Assembly (NCBI GenBank): GCA_023014365.1
Contig: JAEBUN010000024.1
Span: 1-64,000, forward strand
Source: Lepiota brunneoincarnata
Lineage: Eukaryota > Basidiomycota > Agaricomycetes > Agaricales > Agaricaceae
Reading direction: 5' to 3'
Length of the DNA stretch: 64,000 bases
The notes below the pieces were generated by a model. That model was given only the letters and a program-made list of their open reading frames with translations. It did not search any database and was not told the DNA's origin. Positions 29,534 through 41,400 of this stretch are shown here, piece after piece. Numbering within the stretch: position 1 is the first letter of the stretch; every line of letters starts with the position of its first letter. The translations under genes were made by a program, and so were the position numbers.

Positions 29534-29987
29534 TGTAAGGGAATACCCTGGGAAGTCTAAAGACACCTCTAGCAATTTCCAAATCCCACAAACCCCTCAG
29601 AGTGTCCTCCTGCCCTCCAGCACACTATACTTCCCTCCTTTCAAATGCCAGAAACTCCAGGATGCCCAGAACAGCCCAAGCATTCCATAAAGGTTCCCAC
29701 AAGCCCATTCTCTCCTTTTTCCTGACATTTCCCTCATTTTCTCCCATTATATGATACCCTCTTCTCCCCATATTCACTCCTTCCTTTGATCTCTCTTTAT
29801 TTCTACATGAGTAGCACTAGGATAGTTTGCTTCACCCTCATTCATTAATATTGCTTATATAAGTCATGTATATATACAGTTTCATCTGCAGGGGTTCCTT
29901 TATCCTATTCTCTTAGGATTCCCCTGCAGGTTTGCTCCAGCTCACCTTAGCTCCTCTGAGCTGCCTGAGCCCTAGGTTGCCCTAACA
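29534..29987 (+). mobile_element. LTR of family D (3' LTR of G3)
   Basis: Starts TGTAAGGGAATACCC and ends GGTTGCCCTAACA; its end resembles family C (GGTTGCCCTTA). It contains TTATATAAG near 29855 and a hairpin CTGCAGGGG/CCCCTGCAG at 29886-29929. It is inserted in a Tc1 relative, which resumes at 29988 with CTAGC. Confidence 0.78.
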
Positions 29988-30457
29988 CTAGCCTGGATAT
30001 GGTATTGCACCCAACACCAGTAATTGCCTGCATTTTAGTATAGGAATGATAAGAATTTAGTATAGAAAGGATGGTCTTCTTTAGAGTAGAAGATAATGGC
30101 TTTATGATAAGTGGGGGAGTTGAGAATGATGGGACATGGCTGTCAGCACATCTATTTATATGCCAAAGACACTATGGTCACATGACCTTGTTGATTCACA
30201 ATCAATGGAGTTATGTGATTGCTTGGATTAGTTATCAAAAATCACTATTGACAAAACTGTTCCAATGACTTAAAATGCTTACAAAATTTATGATTACCTT
30301 ATTTGGTAGTGTTACATAATGCGAACTATGCAGGGTCAGATATGATATATTTGGCTATATCTGTAAATATTTTCACAAATTTAACTATTTTATTCATTGA
30401 GCTATTACTACTTTAAGTCAACAGTACAAAACATTGGAACAGTTTTGTGGGTCACTG
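29988..30457 (-). mobile_element. Truncated Tc1 copy (5' end only, minus strand)
   Basis: Reverse complement of the left end of the 8764 element: terminal repeat ending GGGTCACTG plus TA (30458-30459), then about 40 codons of the transposase start. The start ATG is ATA here, so it cannot be expressed. It is cut at 29988 by the family D LTR. Confidence 0.88.
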
Positions 30458-30459
30458 TA

Positions 30460-30761
30460 TGCACAAGAATCTGCACCTGGCTCAAAGCCTTGCCAGATGC
30501 CTCACTTTGTTCCTGATAACCTTAGAAGAGCAAGCTGATATTCAGGTCAACAATTTTTTTTCACTTGTCTAAGACTCAGATAATTGTAACCCCACTCTCA
30601 ATCCAGCTTTTCATACCTCATTTTCTTCATAATGACTACCAGATACTTTTTGTATATAACATGTTTTGGTAGTGACTAGCAATCTTGGATGTTATTACCT
30701 GTGATGTACAACATACTACGAACTCACCAGTGCATGCATTTTATATGGTATTGGGCTCACC
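30460..30761. other. Boundary spacer between transposons and genes
   Basis: About 300 bp between the Tc1 TA and the POP8-like stop. AT-rich, no ORF or repeat recognised; presumably includes the POP8 3' UTR. Confidence 0.4.
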
Positions 30762-31131
30762 CTATGTATTTAGGGCCTCACAAAGCAGAAACGGTAAGAT
30801 TTGGGCCTCTGACACAATAGCGAACTGAGGATTGTCACTCCAAGATGTTAGGCTGGTTAATATGCATGAGATATCACTGTAGGATGGGTCTGAGTATAAC
30901 AGGTTCCAACCACACATAGTCTGGTGCGTACTCCAGTTTAGCTCGCAGAACACATTCTCCTCCATCTTCTGCAAGGGAAAGGACATCAAGGTATGTCCGT
31001 GAGGCAGATAGACCAAAGGTCTGTGAGAGTGCATCAGCTACGGCTTGTCTTATCACAAGTGCATCGGGGGTTGCAGGTGATATCCTGAGCCGGATGTAGC
31101 GGTACACTGCAACGAGATCGCATTTGTTCAT
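30762..31131 (-). CDS. POP8/Rpp14-like RNase P and RNase MRP subunit
   Basis: Two exons: 31131-30932 and 30876-30762, joined over a 55-nt GTACGC...TACAG intron, giving 104 residues in phase. The fold signature is a beta strand YIRLRISP, a helix (ALVIRQAVADALSQTFG), a strand YLDVLSL and ECVLRAKLDD, then a helix and the end SEAQILPFLL, which matches small Pop8-type proteins of basidiomycetes. Pop8 is a protein subunit of the nuclear ribonucleoproteins that trim tRNA 5' ends and pre-rRNA. ATG 31131 is the first in frame; a CAG acceptor at about 31110 leaves open a further upstream exon. It is divergent from the DHHC gene. Family assigned from memory of the pattern, so moderate confidence. Confidence 0.6.
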
Positions 31132-31356
31132 GTCCTTGGCAATAAGGGAGCAAGAGACTTAACGATTACCTAATCGGCGCTGTCCACAGTCTTGCGTTTG
31201 TAATCTTCTGGATTCACCTAGTCGAAACCTACCTCATTCTTCTTCCCCCTTACCCTTTCCGCCCCGCTCACCTCTTCTCCATTGTACTCATTCCCTCTCT
31301 CCTTCCCTCACAACCAGTTTGCCCAACTAGGCAGCTTAACTCCGAACTCCGAATTT
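31132..31356. promoter_or_regulatory. Shared divergent promoter region
   Basis: 225 bp separate the POP8-like and DHHC start codons, so the two genes must share 5' regulatory sequence. The DHHC side has a C/T-rich tract (31220-31310), common upstream of fungal start codons. No clear TATA box. Confidence 0.5.
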
Positions 31357-34300
31357 ATGCCTAGGCCAAGACCAGCGACATCTAATTCTCAACGACTTCA
31401 CAAGACTAAGAGACACAAAGGGCAGCGGCAGCACACTACAATAAGCACAGCCTCTACAAGCACGAGTAATGCTCATGTCGAGGACATAGTGCCACAGCTT
31501 TCGCAGCACCAGTGTTGTGGAGTTGTGGAGGAAGCTACCGCTCAGGCGAGGGAGAAGAGAGCGGGTCGAACGAAACCTCAGCCATGGTTTATCCGTAAAC
31601 TAATGGTGTTCCTGACACTAGGGATTATGGGTTATTCGGGATATGTTTATGTTGGGAGATTTTGTACGAGTATGATCAAGCAGACTCCAAAGGCCGTTGG
31701 TGGAAGGGCGATCGGGAGTGAGTATTCCTTCCTATGGGAAAGTCTGCGCATTGCTGAACGTTGGGTCACGAACTAACCACCCTCAAATTCTAGTTGTGCT
31801 GTTGACGGTTTTCTGTATCCTATATTTATGGATGATACTAGCATACATAAAGGTACCCCTCGACGCTCGTCAAATAAGAGCTTCTAAATTCGCAGCCTTC
31901 CAGGTAACGCTAACACCGCCAGGATTTGCCAGAGATGTGTGCTTTCAAATTCACTTCTAATCACTCCACTAATATCGTTCCGCAGTATTTACCACGAACT
32001 CCACAACCCGTCCTCGAATTGGACACTCAACGTTCGATGGATTACGAGAGCGAGCACACACCAGTGCATTATCCGCCGGACCTCGAAAATCAAAAAACAT
32101 CATTGGAGTTCGACCCGACCCGAACCTATCGTCACCACAAACCTTCGTATTCTTCCTCACAAAGCCAAGCACCCAATTACACGAGGCGTCCGACACCTGC
32201 CGACCCAATAGCTGGACCATCATATGAGGACCTTGTACATCGAAGTAATCCGCAAGACCGGAGTTTGAGCCTAGAGCGGACCGGGCGGGGAGAGGAAGGG
32301 GAGGACTTGAGAAGGAGCTACACTTTGGAGGTCAACGAGGACGACGGTGGAGTAGGCCAGGGAAGGCTGAGGACGCCTTTTGACCCGCCGTTTTCCGTTT
32401 ATCTTCCTGAACGAGGCTCAACTCATGAGCAACGAGAGGCAGTCCCAGTGGTGGGCAGAGATCATGGACGTGCGGTTGAACTGGGGGCTCTGGGCGAAGC
32501 TGCAGGTCAGGATGTTACGACGAGGGTGTCTAGTAACCCTCCGCGCCCTACAATCCCTGATGCATTGGCGCAATCGAAAGCGCAGGACAAAATAACAAGG
32601 GAACGGACCCTACGGGAGGTGATACTTTGGCCGTGTGCTATTTGTTATTCTGGTCCCAACCAGTCAAAATCAGCTGGTGGCAGTACCAATAGGAAGCTGA
32701 TACCGCCAGCTCGAAGGAGACTATCAACGACGCCCGTCCTGCATCCCACCCATAGATATTGTCACCGAGACGAAATCGTGAAGCCTTACAGGGCGCATCA
32801 TTGTCGCAATTGTGGTACTGTCAGCAACCTTCTCCGATCCCGTCCGCTCCCAATTAATGATGCTTACAGTGTGTGCTCAAATTTGACCATCATTGTCCTT
32901 GTATGCTCCGCCATCTTCCGTTGATTAACATGTCGTAACATCTTTTTTGACCTCCAGGGATAGGACAATGCGTTGGCGCCAGGAATCATAAGGTTTGATT
33001 AAACCCCACTATCAATATGCGAACTCCCACTCATTTCTCCTGATCCCCAGTTTTTTCTGAATTTCTGCCAGTCAGCTTGCATTTTGACCTTTTATGTGCT
33101 TGGAACGCTTGTTGGACTCAATGCTCCCGCCTGGGCTTCCACATCTCCCGCTACCCGCCTGGATCCACAAGTCATCGTTGTCAGCGCACTGTACGTGCAC
33201 CTATGTCTTCTTTGGAGATTTTATTCAATGCCTTCGTCCTCTTGGGCCGACAGGGCTGCTCTTTTTGCACTGTTCACGACTGTGCTCACTTGCTCACACG
33301 TATTACTGATTTTGAAGGGACAAACGACTGTCGAGAGCATGTCAATCCAGTCCGCAAAGGAGCGAGAGTCCAGAGCGTTAGTGAAAGAATTTGGGTGGCT
33401 CGCGTTTCAGTGAGTTAACATGCACTGGGTCACACTTAATTCTCTTATTGATCTTACTGGACATTTCTTTCAAAATCTGCCGCGAACTTATGCCCGTGCG
33501 ATACAGAGCCCGACGAAACACCAGGAAACAGTGGAACGAGGAGTGGGGCGATCTGGACACCGAAGGTAATATATGGTGGACCGGGGGCAAGAAGCAGGGG
33601 TGGATAGATGTCATGGGCTCGAACCCTATGGGATGGATATGTGAGTGTGTCACTCTACCTTTTTCCCTATCGTTTTTTTTTTCGTAGCCTGCGCCACTGT
33701 GTTCTATTTTTGTCTGTGGTTTCAATCTGCCGGGTTTCTCTTGCCTTTAGCTGCTCGGCATCCACACGGTCGATTTGCTTGCTTGTCTTATCATTGCGGC
33801 CGGATGGCATCGAATTTGTATGAGTGGATGGAGCAATGCAAAACAGCCGACGCCCCTCCGAAGATTATCAGACGACGTTGGGCTCTCGGACATCCACCCT
33901 CCTCGCCATACTCTTTTTCTTGTCTTTTTTTCTGCTCTGTCTTTTGACATCGCCCCTACTTCCTGCATATGCATCGCTCGTGTTTCCTGGACTAGCACTC
34001 TTCTTGGCTGTGACTAGAACAGGTTTCTCGGAAGGCGGTTATCGATTTTGGGAATCTGCCTATCATTTGCGCCGTCTATATAATTCCTAAGATTGACATG
34101 GGTGTGAGTGTGGTGGCGGCACACACATCGTGCATGCACACAAGGCTTTCTTATCTCACTGGCACTAGCCTTCTTTTGGGGTGCGAATTGCACCCTCTCA
34201 GGGCAGATTAGGTTCCTGCGTTCTGATCCCTATTTCCGTCTTACCTCTTCCGAGAAATTGGCCCAGAGCTAGTCCTTGGATGGTCCGAGAGGACAATCCT

Positions 34301-34547
34301 GTCGTTTTTTATTACCAGTTACGACACAACACAGAGCACCTGGCATACGTAACGACGGGTCTTCCTCTTATCTCTACCCCTGGGTTTGATTCTTGATTTG
34401 TGGTGCAGGGCACTGATAGTGGTCTCTTCTACACCAGTACCAATCGGCCGGAGTACGAGTGATGGATTATCATACGCGGTGAATCCTCGGTTTGACGAGC
34501 AGGGAAGGCTACGGAGACGAGCAGAATGGCCAGCCGAGTTGCGGTGA
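31357..34547 (+). CDS. DHHC-type protein S-acyltransferase (palmitoyltransferase)
   Basis: Nine exons in consistent phase: 31357-31717, 31794-31852, 31904-31936, 31986-32819, 32870-32900, 32958-32992, 33051-33409, 33507-33640, 34438-34547; 651 residues. It transfers palmitate to protein cysteines at membranes. Visible: Lys/Arg-rich N-terminus, membrane segments KLMVFLTLGIMGYSGYVYV and LLTVFCILYLWMILAYI, the TPPGFARD motif, a long hydrophilic insert, the cysteine-rich domain RAHHCRNC, the catalytic DHHCPW (split by an intron), two or more later membrane segments, the TTVES (TTxE) motif, and the fungal C-terminal signature NIWW...DVMGSNPMGWILPIGR. The ATG follows a C/T-rich leader. Odd points: the first zinc-ligand pair reads CHRD instead of CxxC, and the last intron is 797 nt. 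Belongs to the PFA3/PFA4-like fungal group; exact orthology not resolved. Confidence 0.9.
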
Positions 34548-34822
34548 CTTCGATTGCTTCGTGTTGTAGACTGTTCAGGGCCCGTGAACATGAGTAGACA
34601 CAAACAATGTATAGGAGATCGTGACCTAAATGCATTCTTGTAGATCGGGGGTGGAGCATGTGACCGGTTGAACCGGAGCAAGTGAGGGTGGAGAAGGCCA
34701 GCCGACGACGACGGGCGGAGCCAACAAATGGTCCCTATAAGTACCCTGCTGGCACTGACATATTGTTCCTGCTCTCCTCCCCACATTATTCATCTCCTGC
34801 AACTGCCATCACTTGGATCAAT

Positions 34823-37264
34823 ATGTCCCCAGCCGCCGTCTCTAACAATCATCCGACTAGTCCAACCCACCGCAAGTTTGTCAAGCAAGACAGCGTAAAG
34901 GCCAAGGCGACCGCTACGGCCTCCCACAACTCTGCTGCCGAACCCAGCTATTCCTCTAGCCAACTTATTTCACTCGAGGAACGGTATAGCGCCCATAAGT
35001 GAGTCCTGCTTCTATCTCCGTGCACAGCAGCCATACCATAGTCCGTCGTCCGTCCGCCACCCCTTGTAGGGTACTCGGGTAACCTGTAGCTCTCTGTGTG
35101 TTTCACCCCTAATGCGACGTGCGCCCGAGCTGGTGACAGAGCCCAATCGCCATTGTCGGCCATCGAGTCTCGACCAGCCCTACATGGAAAGGACTTGGTA
35201 CTCGGTCTCAATACTCGGCGTTCAGTCAGTGTGAAGCAGTAGGAGTGACTGGAGTTGGCTGGAGAGAGAGGAGTTAGAGGTCGTCATGCATAAGATGATC
35301 CTCTTCGTATTTCGCCTTCCCCTTCTTTTATGAGGTGTAGAACTGACATGCGTGACTTTGGCTATTAGCTACCACCCGTTGCCTGTTGTGTTCGATTCTG
35401 CGAGTGGCGCAAAGTGAGTTTTTTTTTGCCAATGACTTATTCACATGCTGATTGCTTGGGTTTCCTCCCCCCTCCTCCTTTCACTTTCTGCTCGTATTTT
35501 TCAGGGTTAACGATCCTGAGGGAAATGAGTACATCGACATGCTGTCTGCGTATTCGTAAGTACCAAAGTTGTGCGGCAAACTCACCTGTCCGTCGGAGAC
35601 TCATCACACTATTTGATGCATTCAGTGCGGTGAACCAGGTACGTCCCTGACTGGTAGCAGCACTCGTGGTTCACAAGCTGAAGTCACTCTGATGAATAGG
35701 GACACTGCCACCCGCGCATCGTAGCCACCTTGGTCCAACAGGCTCAAAAATTGACGCTCTCTTCACGGGCCTTCTACAACAACGTCTTTGGCCGGTTCGC
35801 TCAGAAGATCACAACTATGTTCGGATACGACATGGTACTTCCCATGAATACCGGCGCCGAAGCTGTCGAGACTTCTGTCAAACTTGCAAGGAAGTGGGCA
35901 TATGAGAAAAAAGGTGTCCCTGAAGGCAAGGCCATCGTGCTTAGTGTCTCGGGTAACTTCCACGGCCGGACCTTGGGCATCATTAGGTATGTCATCCATT
36001 CTGGTACTTCGATGATGTTTTTTCGGTCCCTCGTGAACGTGCACCGCCTCCGGGCCTAATTGTTGTGGTGGTATTTTGGGCTCCGCTGACGCACCGTTCT
36101 TCTGTTTATAGCATGAGCACAGATCCGGATAGCCGGAATGGCTTCGGTCCGTACCTACAGGGCGTAGGACCAACATACGATGACGAAGGGGAAAAGAAAA
36201 CGATCAGATACGGTGTTATTGAGGATCTCGAACGAGCATTGGAGCTTTATGGAGCCAATGTTGCAGGGTTCCTCGTCGAACCAATCCAGGGTGAAGCTGG
36301 GTATGCCTCAATCATGGTGGGATCAGTTTGTGATGCTAACGTGCCCTGAATAGGATCATTGTACCGGAGCCCGGATACCTTACTCGCGTACATCAACTTT
36401 GCAAGAAGTACAATGTACTATTGATTTGCGACGAAATTCAAACAGTAAGTCTACTGCCACTGGCACCGAGGAGATGCTTAACAACTTTACCAGGGCCTGT
36501 GCCGCACAGGCAAGCTGCTCGCTTGTGAATACGACAATGTTCGCCCTGATATCGTCTTGCTGGGCAAGGCGCTTTCTGGCGGTAGTGAGTGGGCATTATA
36601 CTACACCTCAATCTGACAATTGACCCTTGTCAGTGTACCCGGTCTCGGCTGTGTTGGCTGATCGTGATGTCATGCTTTGCATCAAGCCTGGTGAACATGG
36701 AAGCACATATGGAGGGTACGTCGCGGTTCGTTTCAGCTGTACATGAATCATTTATTCTTCCCAAGTAACCCCCTTGGCTGCGCGGTGGCCATGACGGCAC
36801 TTGATGTCCTTGTTGACGAAAAGCTGTCTGAACGAGCAATGAAATTGGGCGAGTATTTCCGAACCGCTGTCCAGTCTTTGAATTCGCCGCTGGTTGAGTG
36901 TGTGCGGGGGAGAGGATTGTTGAACGCGGTGGTGATCGATGAGAAGAAGAGCACAAGAGGAAGGACTGCATGGCAGTTGTGTTTGCTGCTCAAGAGCCGG
37001 GGTGTGTTGGCCAAGCCGACTCATGTTAACATGTAAGTCTTTGAATTTGGGTACACTAACGTTGCTCACGTGCCAACTGCAGCATCCGCTTTGCCCCGCC
37101 TCTGGTCATTGAGGAAGAGGATTTGAAGAAGGCTGTCAAGATTATTGGAGAGTGTCTGAATGATTTGGATGTTGTAAGCATTTAATTCGGATGGACTATA
37201 CTTTTACTCAATGACCCTCCTGATTCAGTTGGAGACCATTCCTGGAGATGATGGCCACCACTAA
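34823..37264 (+). CDS. CAR2: Ornithine aminotransferase (PLP-dependent)
   Basis: Twelve exons: 34823-34998, 35369-35413, 35505-35555, 35626-35638 (13 nt), 35700-35986, 36112-36300, 36354-36444, 36494-36584, 36634-36715, 36766-37032, 37083-37173, 37229-37264; 472 residues, all phases consistent. Converts ornithine and 2-oxoglutarate to glutamate semialdehyde and glutamate (arginine catabolism, proline route), cytosolic in yeast. Class III aminotransferase signatures: [60 protein letters not shown], and the PLP lysine in LLGKALSGG. The first 50 residues are Ser/Thr/Ala-rich and not part of the fold. Intron 1 (370 nt) is long for this locus. Start chosen as the ATG after a C/T-rich leader; a TATAAG lies at 34737. 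Confidence 0.95.
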
Positions 37265-38401
37265 ACTCCTTCGTCAATTCGATCGGGCCATAGTAATATT
37301 CCTAAACCTCCATCTACGAACCCATGAATTTCCGCATACTTCACACCCGTCTCTCTAATCTCTGTATTATTGTTTCCGATTCCCCTTACTTCCCTTAGTG
37401 TTCTTTCGGTCTTCTTCCTATGTCTGGGTTCTCAAGGTTACATGCTCGCAAATTAGTGGCCCTTCGGCCCTGTATTTCAGCTGATTTTGTGTATCTTTAC
37501 CCATCGATTTCTACTTTATGAATGCATGACAACTACGGTTATGACATTGGTTAGGCATCTGACATTTAGAGACCCGCGAATAACATGTCAATCAATCAAC
37601 GGCGAGTGTATGTAGGACACCTCGTAAGGTCAACTTCTAGCTAATCAAGAGGTCCACCGAAATAAATGCCCCTTCTAGAACCACCCTAAAGATGGCCTCG
37701 TTCTTCCCCTCCATTAGCAACTCGGGACTCGGTTGGGATCGCAAGACTCGAGTGAATAAGAGGGGTGGCTATTGATAAGACCTTTCGTAATAAATTTTCG
37801 GATACGGTCGACGTCGGGTATGGAAGAGCCCGCTGCCACACAAACGTCCTCGCAAAACCTCAGAAATCGAGGTGGTCTCCTAGCGGAGTCCCAAGCAATT
37901 GAGAGGTAGAATTTTGATAGCGTACTTCAGCTCTGGCGCGATGAGATGTTACAGAAGGGAGAAACAGGTTTCGGAAAGCCGAGAAATCTTTTATACCACG
38001 TGTATTTAGGGCTGGTCTAGTCGCGAAACAATGCACCTGACTTCCCCGGCAATCAGTAGAAGCTCTTTTTGAATCTTAGACGCAGTGACCCCGATGGAAC
38101 GATGTTGCGCCTATTGGTACCGGGTGGGACATGGACACCGTGCCATCGGAGGAATGAGTCGTGAGCACGTCAGCTGCTAAGTGTCCGCCGCTGCGCCCGG
38201 ACGGAACTTCCTTGCTGGTCATCTCAGGAGATATATTTGTGCCTATTTGTGTGCATTTTAATTCAGTGGGTTTCTAGAAAGTCAGGGACACGACGGCGAA
38301 ATACTCATCAGGAGCTACTCCTACGGCCACGTTCTTACGGTTCCTCTTACTCTTACTATCGCCTTGTTCAACCAAGTGCGACGTTTGTTGTTGGTATCCT
38401 C
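37265..38401. other. Intergenic region, OAT to CHO2
   Basis: About 1.1 kb, no credible ORF or repeat. It should hold the OAT 3' UTR and the CHO2 promoter; a TATA-like GATATATTTG lies at about 38230. Confidence 0.5.
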
Positions 38402-41400
38402 ATGACCACTACGAACAGCCAACAGATACATTCAATCTTGCACCAGCGCAAGAGCGCTGCCACAAACGTTCCCCCGCCGAGGGAACGAGTTTATACACCA
38501 TGTAGTGATTCTGCTCACGGGGATACAAAAGACGATGGTTTTGACGTGTCTAAGCGCGCTACACACGAATCCGTCGTGTGGGGAAAGACTCCAAGCGGCG
38601 AAGGTGTGTTCTCTGCCGCATACACTGTAAGGGATCGACAACATATTCATTTACCACGATAGTCTTTCGCGTGCCCACAACGCACGATGTGTTGACCACC
38701 TTGTTCCACCCAGGATACCCGAAAAGTCACTTCGATCTGCTCAACCTCGGCTTACTGGGTCTCCAGCTGGTGCTACACTTCTCCCTGTCGAGGAAGGCTG
38801 CACAATTTTTCTTTTTCTTTTATTTCGCATTCTGGCGCATCGCATATGATGCAGGACTGGGCTGGGTCCTGACAAAACAAAGCAAGAAGAAATGGATCGT
38901 GAGGGTCATTCAGCATCTCGGTTGGTTGGATAAGGAGAGACGCCCGGGAGCCAGGAATTGGATCAAGAAGCAGTTGGTCGGGAAGATGGGAAGTGACTAT
39001 TCGTTTGATGTTAGTACCCCTGGGTCCTTTCATCGTGATTCCTGATAACAGACACTGACTGATAATATGATTTACCCCCCAGGATCTTCCGCTGGAGTAT
39101 AATACTTGGCTTCTATTCCGTCAGGTTGTTGATGTCATTCTGGTCAAGTAGGTGTTGGTTCGGTATCCCGAGACAGCGTGTCCTCTTTGATCACGAGACC
39201 TCTGCAGCGATTTTTTGTCATATTGTATGTTCTCATTCTCGTGCTTCCGCGTTCCCCGAGACCTTTCCACAACCGTCCATATCATGAGGTAGGGCAAAAT
39301 AAACTCCTACGGGATCTGCCACTAATTTGTATTCTTGTTCAGATGGTTGGGCGGTATTGCCCTTATTGGGTTCAACCTCTGGGTGAAGACTGAAGCACAT
39401 AACGTCGTAAAGGATTATGGTTGGTACTGGGGCGATGTCTTCTTTCAACGAGGCAACTTGGTCTTTGACGGCGTTTTTGAGCTGGCACCCCACCCTATGT
39501 ACTCTGTTGGTGTGTTGCTTGACCATCCGGGATCCCAAGCCTAGTAATGAGGTGCTGATTTCACTAATGATCTATAGGCTATGCAGGTTATTATGGACTC
39601 TCCCTTATCGCTGGAAGCTACGCCGTCTTGTTTGTAAGCCTTGCCGCCCATGCTGCTCAATTTGCCTTCCTCGTGCTTTTTGAAAACCCACGTAAGCTAC
39701 TTTCAACCTCGGTCACCCCCTTCCTGACGAGCTCAAATCCTCATAAATATCATGTCCATGCGGAATAGACATTGAACGCTACTATGGAAAGCCCAAGGCT
39801 ATTGCGAAGCGCATCCCCGTCATCCCTTCCGTGACACGCGCGATCGGAAGCACGACTGCTCCTACTAGTCCCGTGGCTAAAGATAGTCCTACCGCTCCAA
39901 CGAATAATACGGTTGAAACCGACACCGACACCGAGACTGAAGCCGAGGATGTGTTCGGCCACGTGCGAAAAGACGAAGCTAGATCGGCCAAAACGATTTC
40001 AGGGCATAAGACACCCTCGAACTCTAGCTTCGTCTCGGCGAACGGGGACGTAAAGGCAAATGAGAAAAAGAAAGTGATTTCTCAACATGATCTCTTGAAC
40101 AAGTATTTCAGAAGGGATACAGTCGTTCTGAAGAACTTAGACCTCTTTCGGTATGAAGGTTTCCTCGAGTCATGATCATTCTCCCGATACTGACCGCCTT
40201 AGTGCCAATGACCTTATGCTTGTGCTTGTCATATCTTACACCTTTCTGGTCACGCTTCTTCCAAGGAATCTCTCGGACAAAACTATACTTACGCTTCATT
40301 TTACTCATGCTCTGGTTTGGTGCATCATACATTACTTTGGCTTAGGATTCCTTCTCCGTGCGCAAAGCGAGAGCAAGTTTCTCGTTAGGCATTATGTGAA
40401 ACATTACCACTACCCCGATGGCGGAAAGGGTGCTGTCGTCGAGGCATTTACAAACTGGAAGGCAATTTACAATACGAGCATGTGTATGACGTACGGTATG
40501 TCGTTGCCGAGCTAATGAACGGGGATCTTGAAGTTAACTCATACGATTCTAGTGTCCTGCGTGGGAGTCGTCGCGAAGACGTACTTGATTCCGAATGACT
40601 GGAGCGTCGGTAATGAGCTACTTTGTCACACTATTGGAGCGGTACGAACAACACCCCCCATCCTCTTAAGTTCCAACCGATGACGGCTTTCATAGCTCTT
40701 GATTGGTCTCCATGTCTGGGCGTCCATGGAATCATATGAAGTTCTGGGATTGTTTGGTGTGTAAATATTCATATTTCCTGTAGCCCGAGGCATGATCTGG
40801 GCATGCAGGTTGGTTCTTCGGCGACTTCTTTATGGAAGAGTTCCCCACCCATCTTGAATACACTGGCATATACCGGTATAACTCATCATCGCTGATACGA
40901 ATCGCCCCTGACACCCAGTTTGTTCAAACAGTTACCTGAACAATCCAGAAGCCATGGGTGGTGCAACCTGGTTCGGTCTGGCCTTGATCAGCGGTAGCAA
41001 GCTTGTCTTGTCACTTGCAGGTTTTTCGTCACCTGGCTAGCTGGTGGTTCTTGAGTAAAGTTGAAAAGTAAGTCCCCACTGTCTGCTAGAACACCGCTAA
41101 ACCTGCCACTCTAATTCAATTTACAGCCCCCACATGCGCAAGCTCTATGGTGACTCTCTGCGCAAAGATGCTGGTTTCGTCAAGGTCATCAAACATGTCG
41201 CAAGCAAGAACGCGCGGATCCTTGAATCTCGTGCGGACAGGCACGCTCCAGAGCTCAAACGTGTTGTGCGGGAGGTCAAGGGGACGTTTGATAAAGTGTA
41301 TGAGGAGACTGCGGATGCTGTTGAAGAATTCCTCGCTAAGTGTATGCACACCCCGTTGTTTTCCTTCCGGATCTTGTTGGCTAAACCGCTAACCCCCGTC

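Noticed and set aside
33645..33947. Extra DHHC exon inside the long last intron
   Set aside because: The conserved WILPIGR junction joins exon 33507-33640 directly to 34438; a frame into 33740-33940 would replace it with an unrelated tail.
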